54,253 nt of DNA, from the NCBI RefSeq assembly GCF_001039355.2, contig NW_019773681.1:378949-433201 (forward strand), written 5' to 3'. Shown one piece after another: positions 44,696 to 54,253 of this stretch (positions are counted from its first letter, which is position 1; every line of letters starts with the position of its first letter). The position numbers and the translations under genes are program-made. Under the pieces are notes generated by a model that saw only the letters and a list, made by a program, of their open reading frames with translations, ran no database searches and was not told where the DNA came from. The stretch comes from Lingula anatina. Taxonomy: Eukaryota > Brachiopoda > Lingulata > Lingulida > Lingulidae.

Positions 44696-45300
44696 TGTGA
44701 CCATGTAAAGTATTCAAAAATGGCCAACGCGTTATGTGAGCGATAATGCAGTGCGTTTTACAAACAGTAACGTACAGTAATATATACATGGTGTTGCAGA
44801 TACACAAGTGTTAACAAAATCAAATGTTCATGGGAAAACATATCGTTTGACTATCAAATCAAACAAAAAATTGTAATATTTTCCAGGAGGTATTTCCAAA
44901 AAGATTCATTGGATAAATTGTAAAATAAGTTGCACTCAAACTGTTACTTTTTTGTATAACTTAACATTGTAAATACTGACATAGACAAATGTTCCCATGT
45001 AAAATGTTTGGTGTTTGGCATCATGGGGCATGCACCATATCGATGATTAACCTAAAACAGCTGTTCAGACAACACAAACTATTTCATTAAAAAGCTAAGC
45101 TTCAACTAGTGAGTCCCCATTGTCTTTCTAATAATTCGAGTACCTGGTGACCTAAAGTTTTGGTCTGAAACATCACCAGTGTGAACGCATGTACAATGAT
45201 TAAGAACTAAAAAAAGAAAACAAACAGAAAGATGCCATAACTTAGAAAGCTTTGAAAACAAAACAAAACAAACAAAGTAATAAGTCCAAAAATGTTTCAT

Positions 45301-45599
45301 TTACTGGGTGGGGACGCCCACTTTCATCCTGTGATTCCTCATGGCGTGAGCGTGCCAGTCAAGCTCTTGCACCATCTCCAGCGCACCCTCTCTCATGCGC
45401 TTGTTCAGCGGTTCGCCGTCCGCGTCGATGGCCTCGTGAACTTGCGGGATGCCGAAGATACTGGGGACGCTCATGCAGCCGAGAACTCCGAGAAAACTGC
45501 GCAGTTGAATGGCGGCTCTGACCCCAGCTGTCTGACCTAGACACGAATGAAAATAAGATATAAAAAATTTGACCATTTTTAACAATTCTTCAATGTTAC

Positions 45600-45647
<48 letters not shown>

Positions 45648-46873
45648 GTGTGTGAGGGGGGGGGGGAGGGGTTAAACATTCAGATATCACATAGCGACTG
45701 GGCGATCTACCATACCCGCCCCCACCCCCCCAAACCAATTACTGTGCTTGAGATGTGGTGAGAAAAATGAGTGTTGGGGAAAACCCAAGCCGCTAAAACC
45801 CATCCCCACCTCCCGCTCTTGGCCGAAATTCTCAACATCATGTTAACATTGTGTTAAGTGAGCCTTTCAACTATTGCAATCACCACTCCAAAACAAATTG
45901 CATGTTATTTTTTTCGACTCTCTTACACTATGTTTATTCTTTTGTTTCTTCCTCAAGAATGCTCATTGAAATCGTTTTTAATGCAGCAAGACTATGGTAA
46001 TGATTTGGGAGTGGTGTTATACATTTGTACTTAAAACAACCCCCCACACACACACACACAGAAGAATCGCAAAAATGACCACTCACCCGGAGAATAACTG
46101 ACAATCCCGCTCGGCTTATAGGCGTACACTGACGGGCTAAAATGGTCCATCATATTGGACAACGCTGGCGGGATGCTATGGTTATATTCGGCAGAGACGA
46201 CCACAAAGGCATCAGCCTCCTGTATCTTGGCGTTACAGTCCTGTAGAAACTGGGGCGCGTCTGACGGATCATCATAATGGTGAAAGGCCTTCTTTAGCAA
46301 TGGGAAGTCGATCTCTTTTGGATCTGGAGGAGAAGGGGGATGGTACTATTAGAAAGAGACGATATCAAATGAAAATTGACCTCGTCTGCTCATAAACGTG
46401 TTTTGTAATTAATTAAAATGGTCCGCTTCAACTGTTTTATATTTACCAAGATAGTGAGTCAAAATTAAAAAAATAATAATAAAATAAAGTAAATAAATAA
46501 ACTGAACATTTATAATAGGCGTAAGATGCAAACATTTGAACTTATTTAGAAAAAAATTATTTTTAAATTTTCTTATAACCAGTGAATATTGATCGTTGAG
46601 TAATTGTTTAAAAAATGCAACGAGAAATGAAAATGAAAATCGGTAGAATAATTCTGGAAAAAAATAATAATAACACTAATATTCTTAATCTAATTGGCAA
46701 ATATGAAATTTAAAAAAAAATACATCTATATTTTTTAATCATTTACCCATGACTTCCACTTCGTGGTCCGTTTCCTCCAAGATTTTTTTCATGAAGATCC
46801 CAACACGTTCCCCAATACGGTTTTCCCGCACGGTCCCTAGGAACATGATAACTTTAAGCTTGTTGACGGCCAT
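45301..46873 (-). CDS. NADPH-dependent FMN reductase family protein, copy B
   Basis: Complement of join 45301..45536, 46087..46323, 46747..46873: 600 nt, 199 aa plus TAA, intron positions and phases identical to copy A. Chosen start 'MAVNKLKVIMFLGTVREN'; an upstream in-frame extension to 47167 looks random. Flavodoxin-like fold: phosphate-binding loop residues 13-24 (GTVRENRIGERV), FMN-ring loop '[18 protein letters not shown]' 87-104, 'GVRAAIQLRSFLGVLG' 126-141, C-terminal helix to 'VGVPTQ'. Predicted soluble cytosolic NAD(P)H:flavin/quinone reductase with no signal peptide. A CT microsatellite lies just inside intron 2. Confidence 0.92.
45602..45645. repeat. (GA)22 microsatellite, copy B intron 2
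   Basis: Perfect GA repeat followed by GT and G runs. Homologous tract in copy C is shorter (53817-53847). Confidence 0.97.
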
Positions 46874-47952
46874 CTTAGATCCCCTATATCCGCAGAATTC
46901 TGACTGAATTGGAATAAAAAAGAAACCAGTAATGAAAATGACGGCGATCGTGATAGTCCTACTTAACTCATTTCGGTTTGCTCCTGGGCATAAGAGTATT
47001 TTCATAGTTGGCTTTTTTGGTATTCGGCTTCCGTCGACCTCTTTCTTAAAGCTTCCACTGGCGTATGTAGCTGTAATTAAACATATCATTTCATAACGGA
47101 TTTCATTTTTATCAGAACAGATCAACGGTAAATATATCGTTATCCAAATTTGACCGTATTTGGACAAGTGCTATTCTTCAATACCCTCTACCAGATTGAT
47201 TTTTCACTAGATATTCGCAGATATGTCTCTGGCTAATTCGTGACACACGGAGAAATGTGCACATAATTAATCTACGGACCTGGTGGAGAGCAATTTTTTT
47301 AACATGAAGCCACCTGTACGCACTTTTGTGGGCCCTATCTTTTAATTCTCTGTGAAAAATTTTAAAAAAACTTGTATTTGGAATACAGACAATGTGGAGA
47401 AACCGTTGCTTTAAGAGAAGTTATAGAAACTATAGTACGTTGGTAGTTTTGTGCAATATATAAGAACAAATAAAAATTACTCATGATCAAAAACTGTTTT
47501 TTTTTTTTTTTTTTTTTTTTTTTTTGTAAGTTTATTTTTCATATCCAATTCCCTAAAGTTACCCCATGAGTTTCAGGGTTACTGTTACCTAGATTTACAA
47601 CTACTGGCTGATAGTAAATAGATGAGTTTCCAAGAAGGGAGCTTTTAAACTAGGGGTGAGCGATAACTGATAATGCCTTTTCAGTTTTTTAATCGTTTGT
47701 ATCAATTAAGATTCCAAGATTTACCGGAGTGACAGGAATGCTAGCCCGCTTGGGACCGTAGTTCGTTTTTCGTTGCTTCGTACAGGTGACGTTCGTTCCA
47801 TATTCTGACCCCGATACTTCCGACTTATCCTAACCTGTACAGATTATATATGACGGGAACCCGGACTTCCATACCTGTCAACATTGACGATTGCCAGAAA
47901 GGGAGATTCCCTCGCACGCCCTATGTTCCCCCCGCCTACACACACACACACA
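46874..47952. other. 5' flank of FMN reductase copy B
   Basis: No gene recognised. Likely includes the promoter and 5' UTR of copy B. Contains a 29-T run (47497-47525) and ends in an (AC)n tract immediately before the single N. Confidence 0.5.
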
Positions 47953-47953
47953 N
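47953..47953. other. Single ambiguous base at block junction
   Basis: One N between an (AC)n tract and the first base of block 2; a probable assembly join. Confidence 0.95.
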
Positions 47954-48236
47954 GCTGCAGGCTGCTTTCGATACACAATTAATGAAAATTAAACAAACTA
48001 GACGACAGTTCACTTTTGTTCATACTTTAAAATGTTGAAGTGTATCTCGATTTATAGAAGACGGCATCTAATCATAATTTTTAACCATGCACCGTTATAA
48101 AACAAAATTTGTCATCGCAAAAATGATATCCCCCGGCCATTGACCACACTTTTGGGAAAAAATATTTTTCAATGTTAGTACATTTGGGGAGGGTATTAAA
48201 GGAAAAACAAATGCTATTTTTCCTTTCTATTTACAG

Positions 48237-48351
48237 AATTCGATTATGGCAAGTTCTGATAGAACCATGGTCTGTTTATAAGGTGGCTGCATGGGGAACA
48301 TCAGAAGCATATGGTGTTTCACTGAAATGGAAGCATTTCAATCCATTAAAG
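48237..48351 (+). pseudogene. Array-related exon, block 2
   Basis: Same 115-nt exon as 38974-39088 with both splice sites kept; a few substitutions, same two frames. Confidence 0.5.
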
Positions 48352-48767
48352 GTAACTCATGTTATTGCGAAGAATAATACACCAAAGTCATTTTCGTATA
48401 ATTCAAATATATTTTTAGATAAAGCCTTTAACCACATTGATTTTACAGCTCACTTTCACAAGGCAGTGTATCTTCCCCTTGACCCACTTCTGGAATGAAC
48501 AAAGTTGGTGGGTTGGGTGGGAGGAATAGGTAAATAAGGAAACTAATGTCTTCTAAATTTCTGTTTTGAAGTTAAGGCAGATAGCATTGGCGAGCGCCTA
48601 ACCTGATGGTCCACTTTTGCGAGTTATAAGGAGAAAGTTACATCAGCATATGGGATTTCAAAAGCTCTTGTCTAGTTGTGATACCACTGAGATTTAGGAC
48701 CCTTTAAGGTAAGTTATGGACAAGGGTAGAAGGTGAACAATGAACTTAATTGTCATTCATTCTGTAG

Positions 48768-48967
48768 ATATTACAAATCTTATGTTAATGCAAATTCAAC
48801 AAACTGGGCATTTTGAGCAACGTCTTACACAAAATCGTTTTAGACTGTTTAGAAACTGTTGTCTAGTCACTAAATATAGACATTTTTCTATTTGCAATTT
48901 ACTCAACGAAATCCATATAGCAGACATTTTAGAATCCAAAAGCTCTTTTAATTTGTCACAAACTTGA
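48768..48967 (+). pseudogene. RRM1-like fragment, block 2
   Basis: Acceptor CATTCTGTAG, then 'NLMLMQIQQTGHFEQRL'. The frame stays open to TGA at 48965-48967, longer than its block 1 partner. Similarity to TDP-43 RRM1 'EVLMVQVKKDLKTGHSKG' is short but in the right order. Confidence 0.4.
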
Positions 48968-49011
48968 AAAAAAAAAACTCATCCAAAAAAATTTTGACAT
49001 CCAACTTTCAG

Positions 49012-49109
49012 ATCTTCATCAATCTCGATGTGGCACAAGTGGCGTTGTCACTGGTCTAGAATACTAGGAGCTACTTATCCCTCAGCCTCACTCTCAGTGC
49101 TGCGTACAG
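49012..49109 (+). pseudogene. RRM2-like exon, block 2
   Basis: Acceptor CTTTCAG, donor GTACAG|GTGAGC; reads 'IFINLDVAQVALSLV' then a stop. It is 21 nt shorter than the block 1 exon, and the downstream partner exon (from about 49388) has in-frame stops here. Confidence 0.45.
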
Positions 49110-49559
49110 GTGAGCGTGTTTTTCATCTCTTCAGATCATCAGGCGTTTTTGTGATTCATATGCCTTCCTTTATCCCTCTCATTCTAAAGTCACTTTCTTT
49201 TTGTACAATGTTAGCGCTTTTCTAAATCAAAATGTGGTTTTCTTGTGTTGTGTTATAGAAGTAGAATGAAATGAAATAAGTAAAATAAATTATCGTGTAA
49301 AGGCCCAAAGCCTTATGAAACATCAAAGTTGCAAGTTTTCAATCGATTTTCATACTTTTGTCTAAACACGTTACATTCTATTTGTAGGCTACATGTACGA
49401 AAGGGCAGTTTTCCAGAAATAATGCCCAAACTCAGATACCATCAATCCTAGCCTAAATGTCCAAGACGTGAAACACTTCATGGCGTTAGCAACGATCCCC
49501 TTTGGTCACTTTCATTGATGATCGGACGTCCTAGTTGTCTTGGTTTTTAAGGACACAGC

Positions 49560-49787
49560 TTGTCTGCAAATAAATTTAGAGAATGTGGAATGGTTATGAA
49601 GAGCGATATACTGAATGTAAGAGGAATGCAAACCAATGATGTACTCGAGTCTTTTGGATATGGAGGATGTTTGCAATTCATAGGTCACAGATATGAGTCG
49701 GGTGTGATTGCATTTAGTACGTTTTATATTTTCACTTTTATTGCAATAGCTTACGAGAAAGCTGGAGTTCAAGATGATTATTCATAA
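49560..49787 (+). pseudogene. RRM-like open frame, block 2
   Basis: Open for 75 codons; 'SDILNVRGMQTNDVLESFGY' then '..LQFIGHRYESGVIAFSTF' follows the RRM order (strand 1, helix 1, strand 2, RNP1-like SGVIAF). The block 1 equivalent (about 40570-40790) is broken by stops. Could be chance; scored low. Confidence 0.3.
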
Positions 49788-49989
49788 TTCTATTAATGTA
49801 CAATTGAATAAGATGAATTGTGGTTCTGTTTGAAAAGTCTGTCTGCCTCCACAGTTCTTATAATAATTATTTTAAAAATTGAAAACGGAATATGCAGATG
49901 CGTTATCCACATTTTAAATTCACTCACAAAATATTGGTATCACCACCACTTATGGTCGTCTGTGTTTTATTTCAATCTTAGTGATGTAG

Positions 49990-50118
49990 TCATTTTTTCA
50001 AATTTGTGCTGTTGATGATGTGGAGTTGTTCGTCAGTATAGCGCTTGAGAAGATCATAATCCGCACACTAATCTCAACTAACCCTCACATCTTTGTAAAA
50101 TCTGACTTCGTGTAAATG
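49990..50118 (+). pseudogene. RRM2-like fragment, block 2
   Basis: Conserved copy of the 40894-41121 segment containing the 'VDDVELFVSIALEKIIIRTL' pattern. Confidence 0.35.
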
Positions 50119-50162
50119 ATTTTACATGAAGAGGTTTTACATTGAAAGCTTGTGCAAAATCT

Positions 50163-50201
50163 ATAATGAAATATTTTACGTTTGAGAAAATATTTCATTA
50201 T
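50163..50201 (+). other. Perfect 15-bp hairpin, block 2
   Basis: Same stem and loop as 41169-41207. Confidence 0.85.
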
Positions 50202-50962
50202 ATTTTCTGTACATTCTGCTCCTCGTGGGGGATGGCTGGGTGCACACAGTCATCTCTCAAGATAGAGGATCGCACTTTACTAATATCACTTATATTATGA
50301 TTTTCTCCAGTGTTATAGTTGACAAATAAATCTAATTCATCACATATGCACCTTTTTCTCAGGATCGAAAAATTCATATTGAAATTTACATGGACGGCCA
50401 TAAAGTGTAATGTGAGATATGAAATATTTCGAAGCAAGCTTGCTTAACTTATTACTTGTGTCATACAGGCACATGAAGTTGAGATTGAAGGGCAAAATCA
50501 CATTTGAGAAACTTATTTTAAACCGAGTTATGTCAAAGTTTAGTTTAAATAATTGAGGTGTCTTGGTAATAATAATATTACCTGAACTTTTTATATATTT
50601 TATCAGTAGAAAGAACTATATTCAAGTTTTGATGGATGCTTTCAGTTGTAAGTGTTGAGTCACTTTATTTATGACTTCATCCCCTTAGATAAAGTTAAAA
50701 TTAGTCTCGGTTAAATTGTGTAAAGACTCTAGTGAATGTGTCTTTATTGTCTTCAGTACCTCTTTCTGTAGAAATTATTTTGGCAAATTGTGCTTCATCT
50801 TGTGTACCAGTATAGTGTATATAGAGAATAGTTTGTAGTCATGAGAGAAAATTTATTCAGCTGCACCATGCTGTCTAAAACGGGACGATATTCTTGAACT
50901 GCAAGGCGCCGTGCCAATAGAAAAAAAAAAACTGAAGTTTTCTTTTTATAAAGACTGAAAAA

Positions 50963-51042
50963 TCCGGGCGTGGGCACTTTCCCGGCATTCCCCACGAAGG
51001 GTTTAGACGGGTTTTTCCCCACGGCCCGCAAGCATCGGGTAC
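50963..51042. other. GC-rich 80-bp block, version 2
   Basis: Identical to 41937-42016. Here it continues for about 95 further bases (to ~51136) that are missing in block 1. Confidence 0.6.
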
Positions 51043-52390
51043 CAGCTTCCGAACACGAGAGGAGCATTGTCGGACTGTATGCGTTCTGGTGTAAGATAGA
51101 CAGGAATGGAAATCTTAAAACTGTCAATAATACTTAACATTTATTGATTCATTTCGTTTATATATTTCATTAATGATTGCTAAAATGCTTTTGAAATTGA
51201 ATGTTACTGTATATAATAGATGAATAAAAATCATATTCTATATTTTTTTTCCTAAAACGGAAGGCTTGTATAGATGGCAAAATAATCACCAGACTTGCGA
51301 ATTATTTTAATGGAGTTACAGGCATGTGCACGCAACTCGTTTATCAGTTGAAATTCTCTTTCAATTGTCTCTTATCTCATTCAAGGAGTTACAACAGACA
51401 AACCTGGTTATTTTGTCCATGGCTAAATGAAAATGAGGTCCGTTCCCTGTAGTGAGAATATATGGGTATGGGTTCGAACTTGAAAATGTGGACTTGGAGC
51501 AGACAAAATCGATAAGTTGCTTAAAGAGCGGCGACTCTCTAGTTTTGTATACAGGATTCTTTATGAACTCAAAGATTTCTCCACTAAGAATTTTCAAATT
51601 TATTTTTTATCTATTTTTTGTTTTGCTCTGTTTTGTTTAGAGAGAGAAAGGAATAACTAAATCTAGTGTGGTTGATTTTGCGGTTTTCTTTTTGTAAATT
51701 TATCGGCTTTACCAATGTATTATTTTCCACTGAAAAAAATGGCGCCAAAATGTGATTTTCTAAAAATGAGACTCGATCGCGCGCGTTAAGCAAATTTTAA
51801 AAAAGGCACGCAGTTGGGGTTTATGGCGACCGCTTTAACTGGAGTGAAGAATTATATCTACGAATTTTGTCAGCGTTATTTGATCGGAGAGATGGTGTCG
51901 ACAGTGACCTCGACGAGCAAACAACGACAACGTGATTTATTTTTACTAACAATACACAAAAACTAAGACAACTTTATTTATTTGTCTAACACAATTACAA
52001 AACGAAATCATGCCGAATGAAGCAAACTAAATTTACAAATGATGATCAATGCAATTGATTAACTTGTGAGGTGGCCTTTCCGGAGCAATAATACAACTAG
52101 AAACCTGTATGCAACGTAGAGGAACACAAGATGGACATTTACTTCTTTCATCAAAGGGTAATTACATGTACGTCACCCGATACTGACAGAGAAGTAAGAA
52201 GTGGCGGTGAAAGAATCCACGTTGCTTGTCACCCATGGTCACTTTGAACAGTGTCACCCTTGCCTGGGACCCCTACTGCTTGGGCTCTATTTTGCGTGGT
52301 GCCTGTGCTGTGAGTAGCCCATGTTAATTCATCGCCAGCTGGAAATTTTGATTTTCTGTGGCCTTTACCGTCTGAAGCCTTTAATTTAAA
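51043..52390. other. Intergenic, block 2
   Basis: No gene recognised. 51384-51870 is unrelated to the corresponding segment of block 1 (42262-43690). Confidence 0.5.
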
Positions 52391-52770
52391 CTGCCTGTCG
52401 TCTTAACTTCCTGGATTCTTTATTTCCTGGTGCCTTAACTTCCTGGTTTCTTTATTTCCTGGTGCCTTCATTGTCTGGATTCTTTATTTCCTGGTGCCTT
52501 AACTTCCTGGTTTCTTTATTTCCTGGTGCCTTCATTGCCTGGGTACATCGTTTCCTGACTTGTGTCTTTATTTCTTGATGTTTGTGCTTTCCGGTGCCTG
52601 GTGCCTTTATTTTCTGAAGTCTTTCTGTCTGGAGCCTTCATTTTCCTAGGAATTTATTCCCCGGAACTTGCACTTCCTGCTTTATTTACTTCCTGCATGG
52701 TGCCTTAACTGCTTGGTGCCTGAATTGCCTAGGCCCTTTATTTCCTGGGACCGCCACTGCCTGGGGACTG
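52390..52770. repeat. Degenerate TTTATTTCCTGGTGCCTT minisatellite, block 2
   Basis: Same repeat as 44200-44560, with different unit numbers, including an extra 'tgccttaactgcttgg' segment near 52702. Confidence 0.85.
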
Positions 52771-52905
52771 ATTTGATTTGGGATCTTAACTGCCACACGA
52801 TAGTCTATAACTTGGCCAGTATTACCAATGGAGGCGAGGGTGGTAAGCTCCTTACAGAACTTCATGCAAAATAATTTATACAAAATATAAAATAATCTTC
52901 TAACA

Positions 52906-52911
52906 TTTATT
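52906..52911 (-). terminator. Polyadenylation signal candidate, FMN reductase copy C
   Basis: AATAAA on the minus strand, in the position equivalent to 44690-44695. Confidence 0.4.
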
Positions 52912-53516
52912 TGTGACCATGTAAAGTATTCAAAAATGGCCAACGCGTTATGTGAGCGATAATGCAGTGCGTTTTACAAACAGTAACGTACAGTAATATA
53001 TACATGGTGTTGCAGATACACAAGTATTAACAAAATCAAGTGTTCATGGGAAAACATATTGTTTGACTATCAAATCAAACAAAAAATTGTAATATTTTCC
53101 AGGAGGTATTTCCAAAAAGATTCATTGGATAAATTGTAAAATAAGTTGCACTCAAACTGTTACCTTTTTGTATAACTTAACATTGTAAATACTGATATAG
53201 ATAAATGTTCCCATGTAAAATGTTTGGTGTTTGGCATTATGGGGCATGCTACATATCGATGATTAACCTAAAACAGCTGTTCAGACAACACAAACTATTT
53301 CATTAAAAAGCTAAGCTTCAACTAGTGAGTCCCCATTGTCTTTCTAATAATTCGAGTACCTGGTGACCTAAAGTTTTGGTCTGAAACATCACCAGTGTGA
53401 ACGCATGTACAATGATTAAGAACTAAAAAAAGAAAACAAACAGAAAGATGCCATAACTTAGAAAGCTTTGAAAACAAAACAAAACAAACAAAGTAATAAG
53501 TCCAAAAATGTTTCAT

Positions 53517-53752
53517 TTACTGGGTGGGGACGCCCACTTTCATCCTGTGATTCCTCATGGCGTGGGCGTGCCAGTCAAGCTCTTGCACCATCTCCAGCGC
53601 CCCCTCTCTCATGCGCTTGTTCAGCGGTTCGCCGTCCGCGTCGATGGCCTCGTGCACTTGCGGGATGCCGAAGATACTGGGGACGCTCATGCAGCCGAGG
53701 ACGCCGAGAAAACTGCGCAGCTGCATGGCAGCTCTGACCCCAGCTGTCTGAC
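53517..53752 (-). CDS. NADPH-dependent FMN reductase family protein, copy C, last exon
   Basis: 236-nt exon with acceptor TGTCTAG, same length and phase as copy B; its 78 residues differ from copy B only at 'RAAM' versus 'RAAI'. Stop TAA at 53519-53517. Exons 2 and 1 would lie beyond the window, which ends just before exon 2 in collinear sequence. Either a recent duplicate or the other allele of copy B. Confidence 0.88.
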
Positions 53753-53813
53753 CTAGACACGAATGAAAATAAGATATAAAAAATTTGACCATTTTTAACA
53801 ATTCTTCAATGTT

Positions 53814-53816
<3 letters not shown>

Positions 53817-53847
<31 letters not shown>
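53817..53847. repeat. (GA)n microsatellite, copy C intron 2
   Basis: Shorter version of the tract at 45602-45645. Confidence 0.95.
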
Positions 53848-53849
<2 letters not shown>

Positions 53850-54253
53850 GTGTGTGTGAGGGGGGGGGGAGGGGTTAAACATTCAGATATCAAATAGCGA
53901 CTGGGCGATCTACCATATCCCCCCCCCTCCCAACCCAATTACTGTGCTTGAGATGTGGTGAGAAAAATGTATGTTGGGGGAGGTGGACGGCAAAACCCAA
54001 GCCGCTAAAACCCATCCCTACCTCCCGCTCTTGGCCGAGATTCTCAACATCATGTTAACATTGTGTTAAGTGAGCCTTTCAACTATTGCAATCACCACTC
54101 CAAAACAAATTGCATGTTATTTTTTTCGACTCTCTTACACTATGTTTATTCTTTTGTTTCTTCCGCAAGAATGCTCATTGAAATCGTTTTAATGCAGCAA
54201 GACTATGGTAATGATTTGGGAGTGGTGTTATACATTTGTACTTAAAACAACCC

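Larger units (their letters stand above)
38691..46042. repeat. Large duplicated block, version 1
   Basis: Collinear with 47954-54253, mostly above 90% identical by eye. It differs by the MITE at 39992, the replaced segment 42262-43690 and small indels. It cuts through the TDP-43-like tract on its left and FMN reductase intron 2 on its right. Confidence 0.92.
47954..54253. repeat. Large duplicated block, version 2
   Basis: 6300 bp collinear with 38691-46042, including the RRM-like fragments, hairpin, GC-rich block, minisatellite and FMN reductase last exon. Ends at the window edge inside intron 2 of copy C. Confidence 0.92.

Noticed and set aside
45301-45738. 145-codon minus-strand frame extending copy B's last exon
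   Set aside because: The extension is a translated CT microsatellite and intron (Ser-Leu repeats); the acceptor at 45537 and the copy A structure define the exon.
46739-47167. Longer N-terminus for FMN reductase copy B
   Set aside because: The upstream residues lack similarity to copy A, and both genes have an ATG at the equivalent place just before the first beta strand.
50795-51127. 110-codon minus-strand frame over the GC-rich block
   Set aside because: Uninterrupted mainly because the block is GC-rich; block 1 lacks the 5' half and no family was recognised, so it is reported only as a GC-rich block.
1-54253. tRNA, rRNA or snRNA genes
   Set aside because: I looked for tRNA-like B boxes and obvious rRNA or snRNA cores and saw none; a covariance search would be needed to be sure.

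Overview
This is a eukaryotic (animal) genomic window. It is AT-rich and intron-rich, most exons are short with GT-AG boundaries, and it is crowded with small inverted-repeat transposons and simple repeats. The gene content (a Scribble gene with a vertebrate-like C-terminal tail motif, a cluster of FMN-reductase genes, and TDP-43-like exons) together with the style of repeats suggests a marine invertebrate, perhaps a non-vertebrate deuterostome such as an echinoderm, hemichordate or lancelet. That placement is inference; nothing here fixes the species.

Region 1 (1-23002, + strand): the 3' part of a Scribble (SCRIB)-like cell-polarity gene. Twelve exons can be joined with fully consistent splice phases into 725 codons ending in TAG at 23000-23002. 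The start, and presumably the LRR and PDZ exons, lie upstream of the window. The long introns carry many MITEs.

Region 2 (23003-29223): SCRIB 3' UTR and intergenic sequence with several MITEs and no other gene seen.

Region 3 (29224-31985, - strand): a complete three-exon flavodoxin-fold NADPH-dependent FMN reductase (copy A, 197 aa), with a 196-base assembly gap in its first intron.

Region 4 (32000-38690): transposons (including a Helitron-like element), then a TATA-box promoter candidate and an unusual array of eight near-identical exon-like units (35576-37991). Each unit has its own acceptor and donor, and five of the eight have extra 52-bp subrepeats, or a slightly altered length, inside the exon. 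The array is followed by an exon encoding a damaged TDP-43 (TARDBP) RRM1 that ends exactly where the vertebrate TARDBP exon ends.

Region 5 (38691-54253): a roughly 7.4-kb block (38691-46042) and a second version of it (47954-54253), joined at a single N. Each carries degenerate TDP-43/RRM-like exon fragments on + and an FMN reductase gene on -. Copy B is complete (45301-46873, 199 aa). Copy C shows only its last exon before the window ends. The two blocks may be a real tandem duplication or two haplotypes assembled in series.

The main points of interest are the tandem exon array linked to the TDP-43-like remnants, the RRM-like fragments scattered through both blocks, and a set of CAGG-ended MITE families that share 5-bp target duplications.
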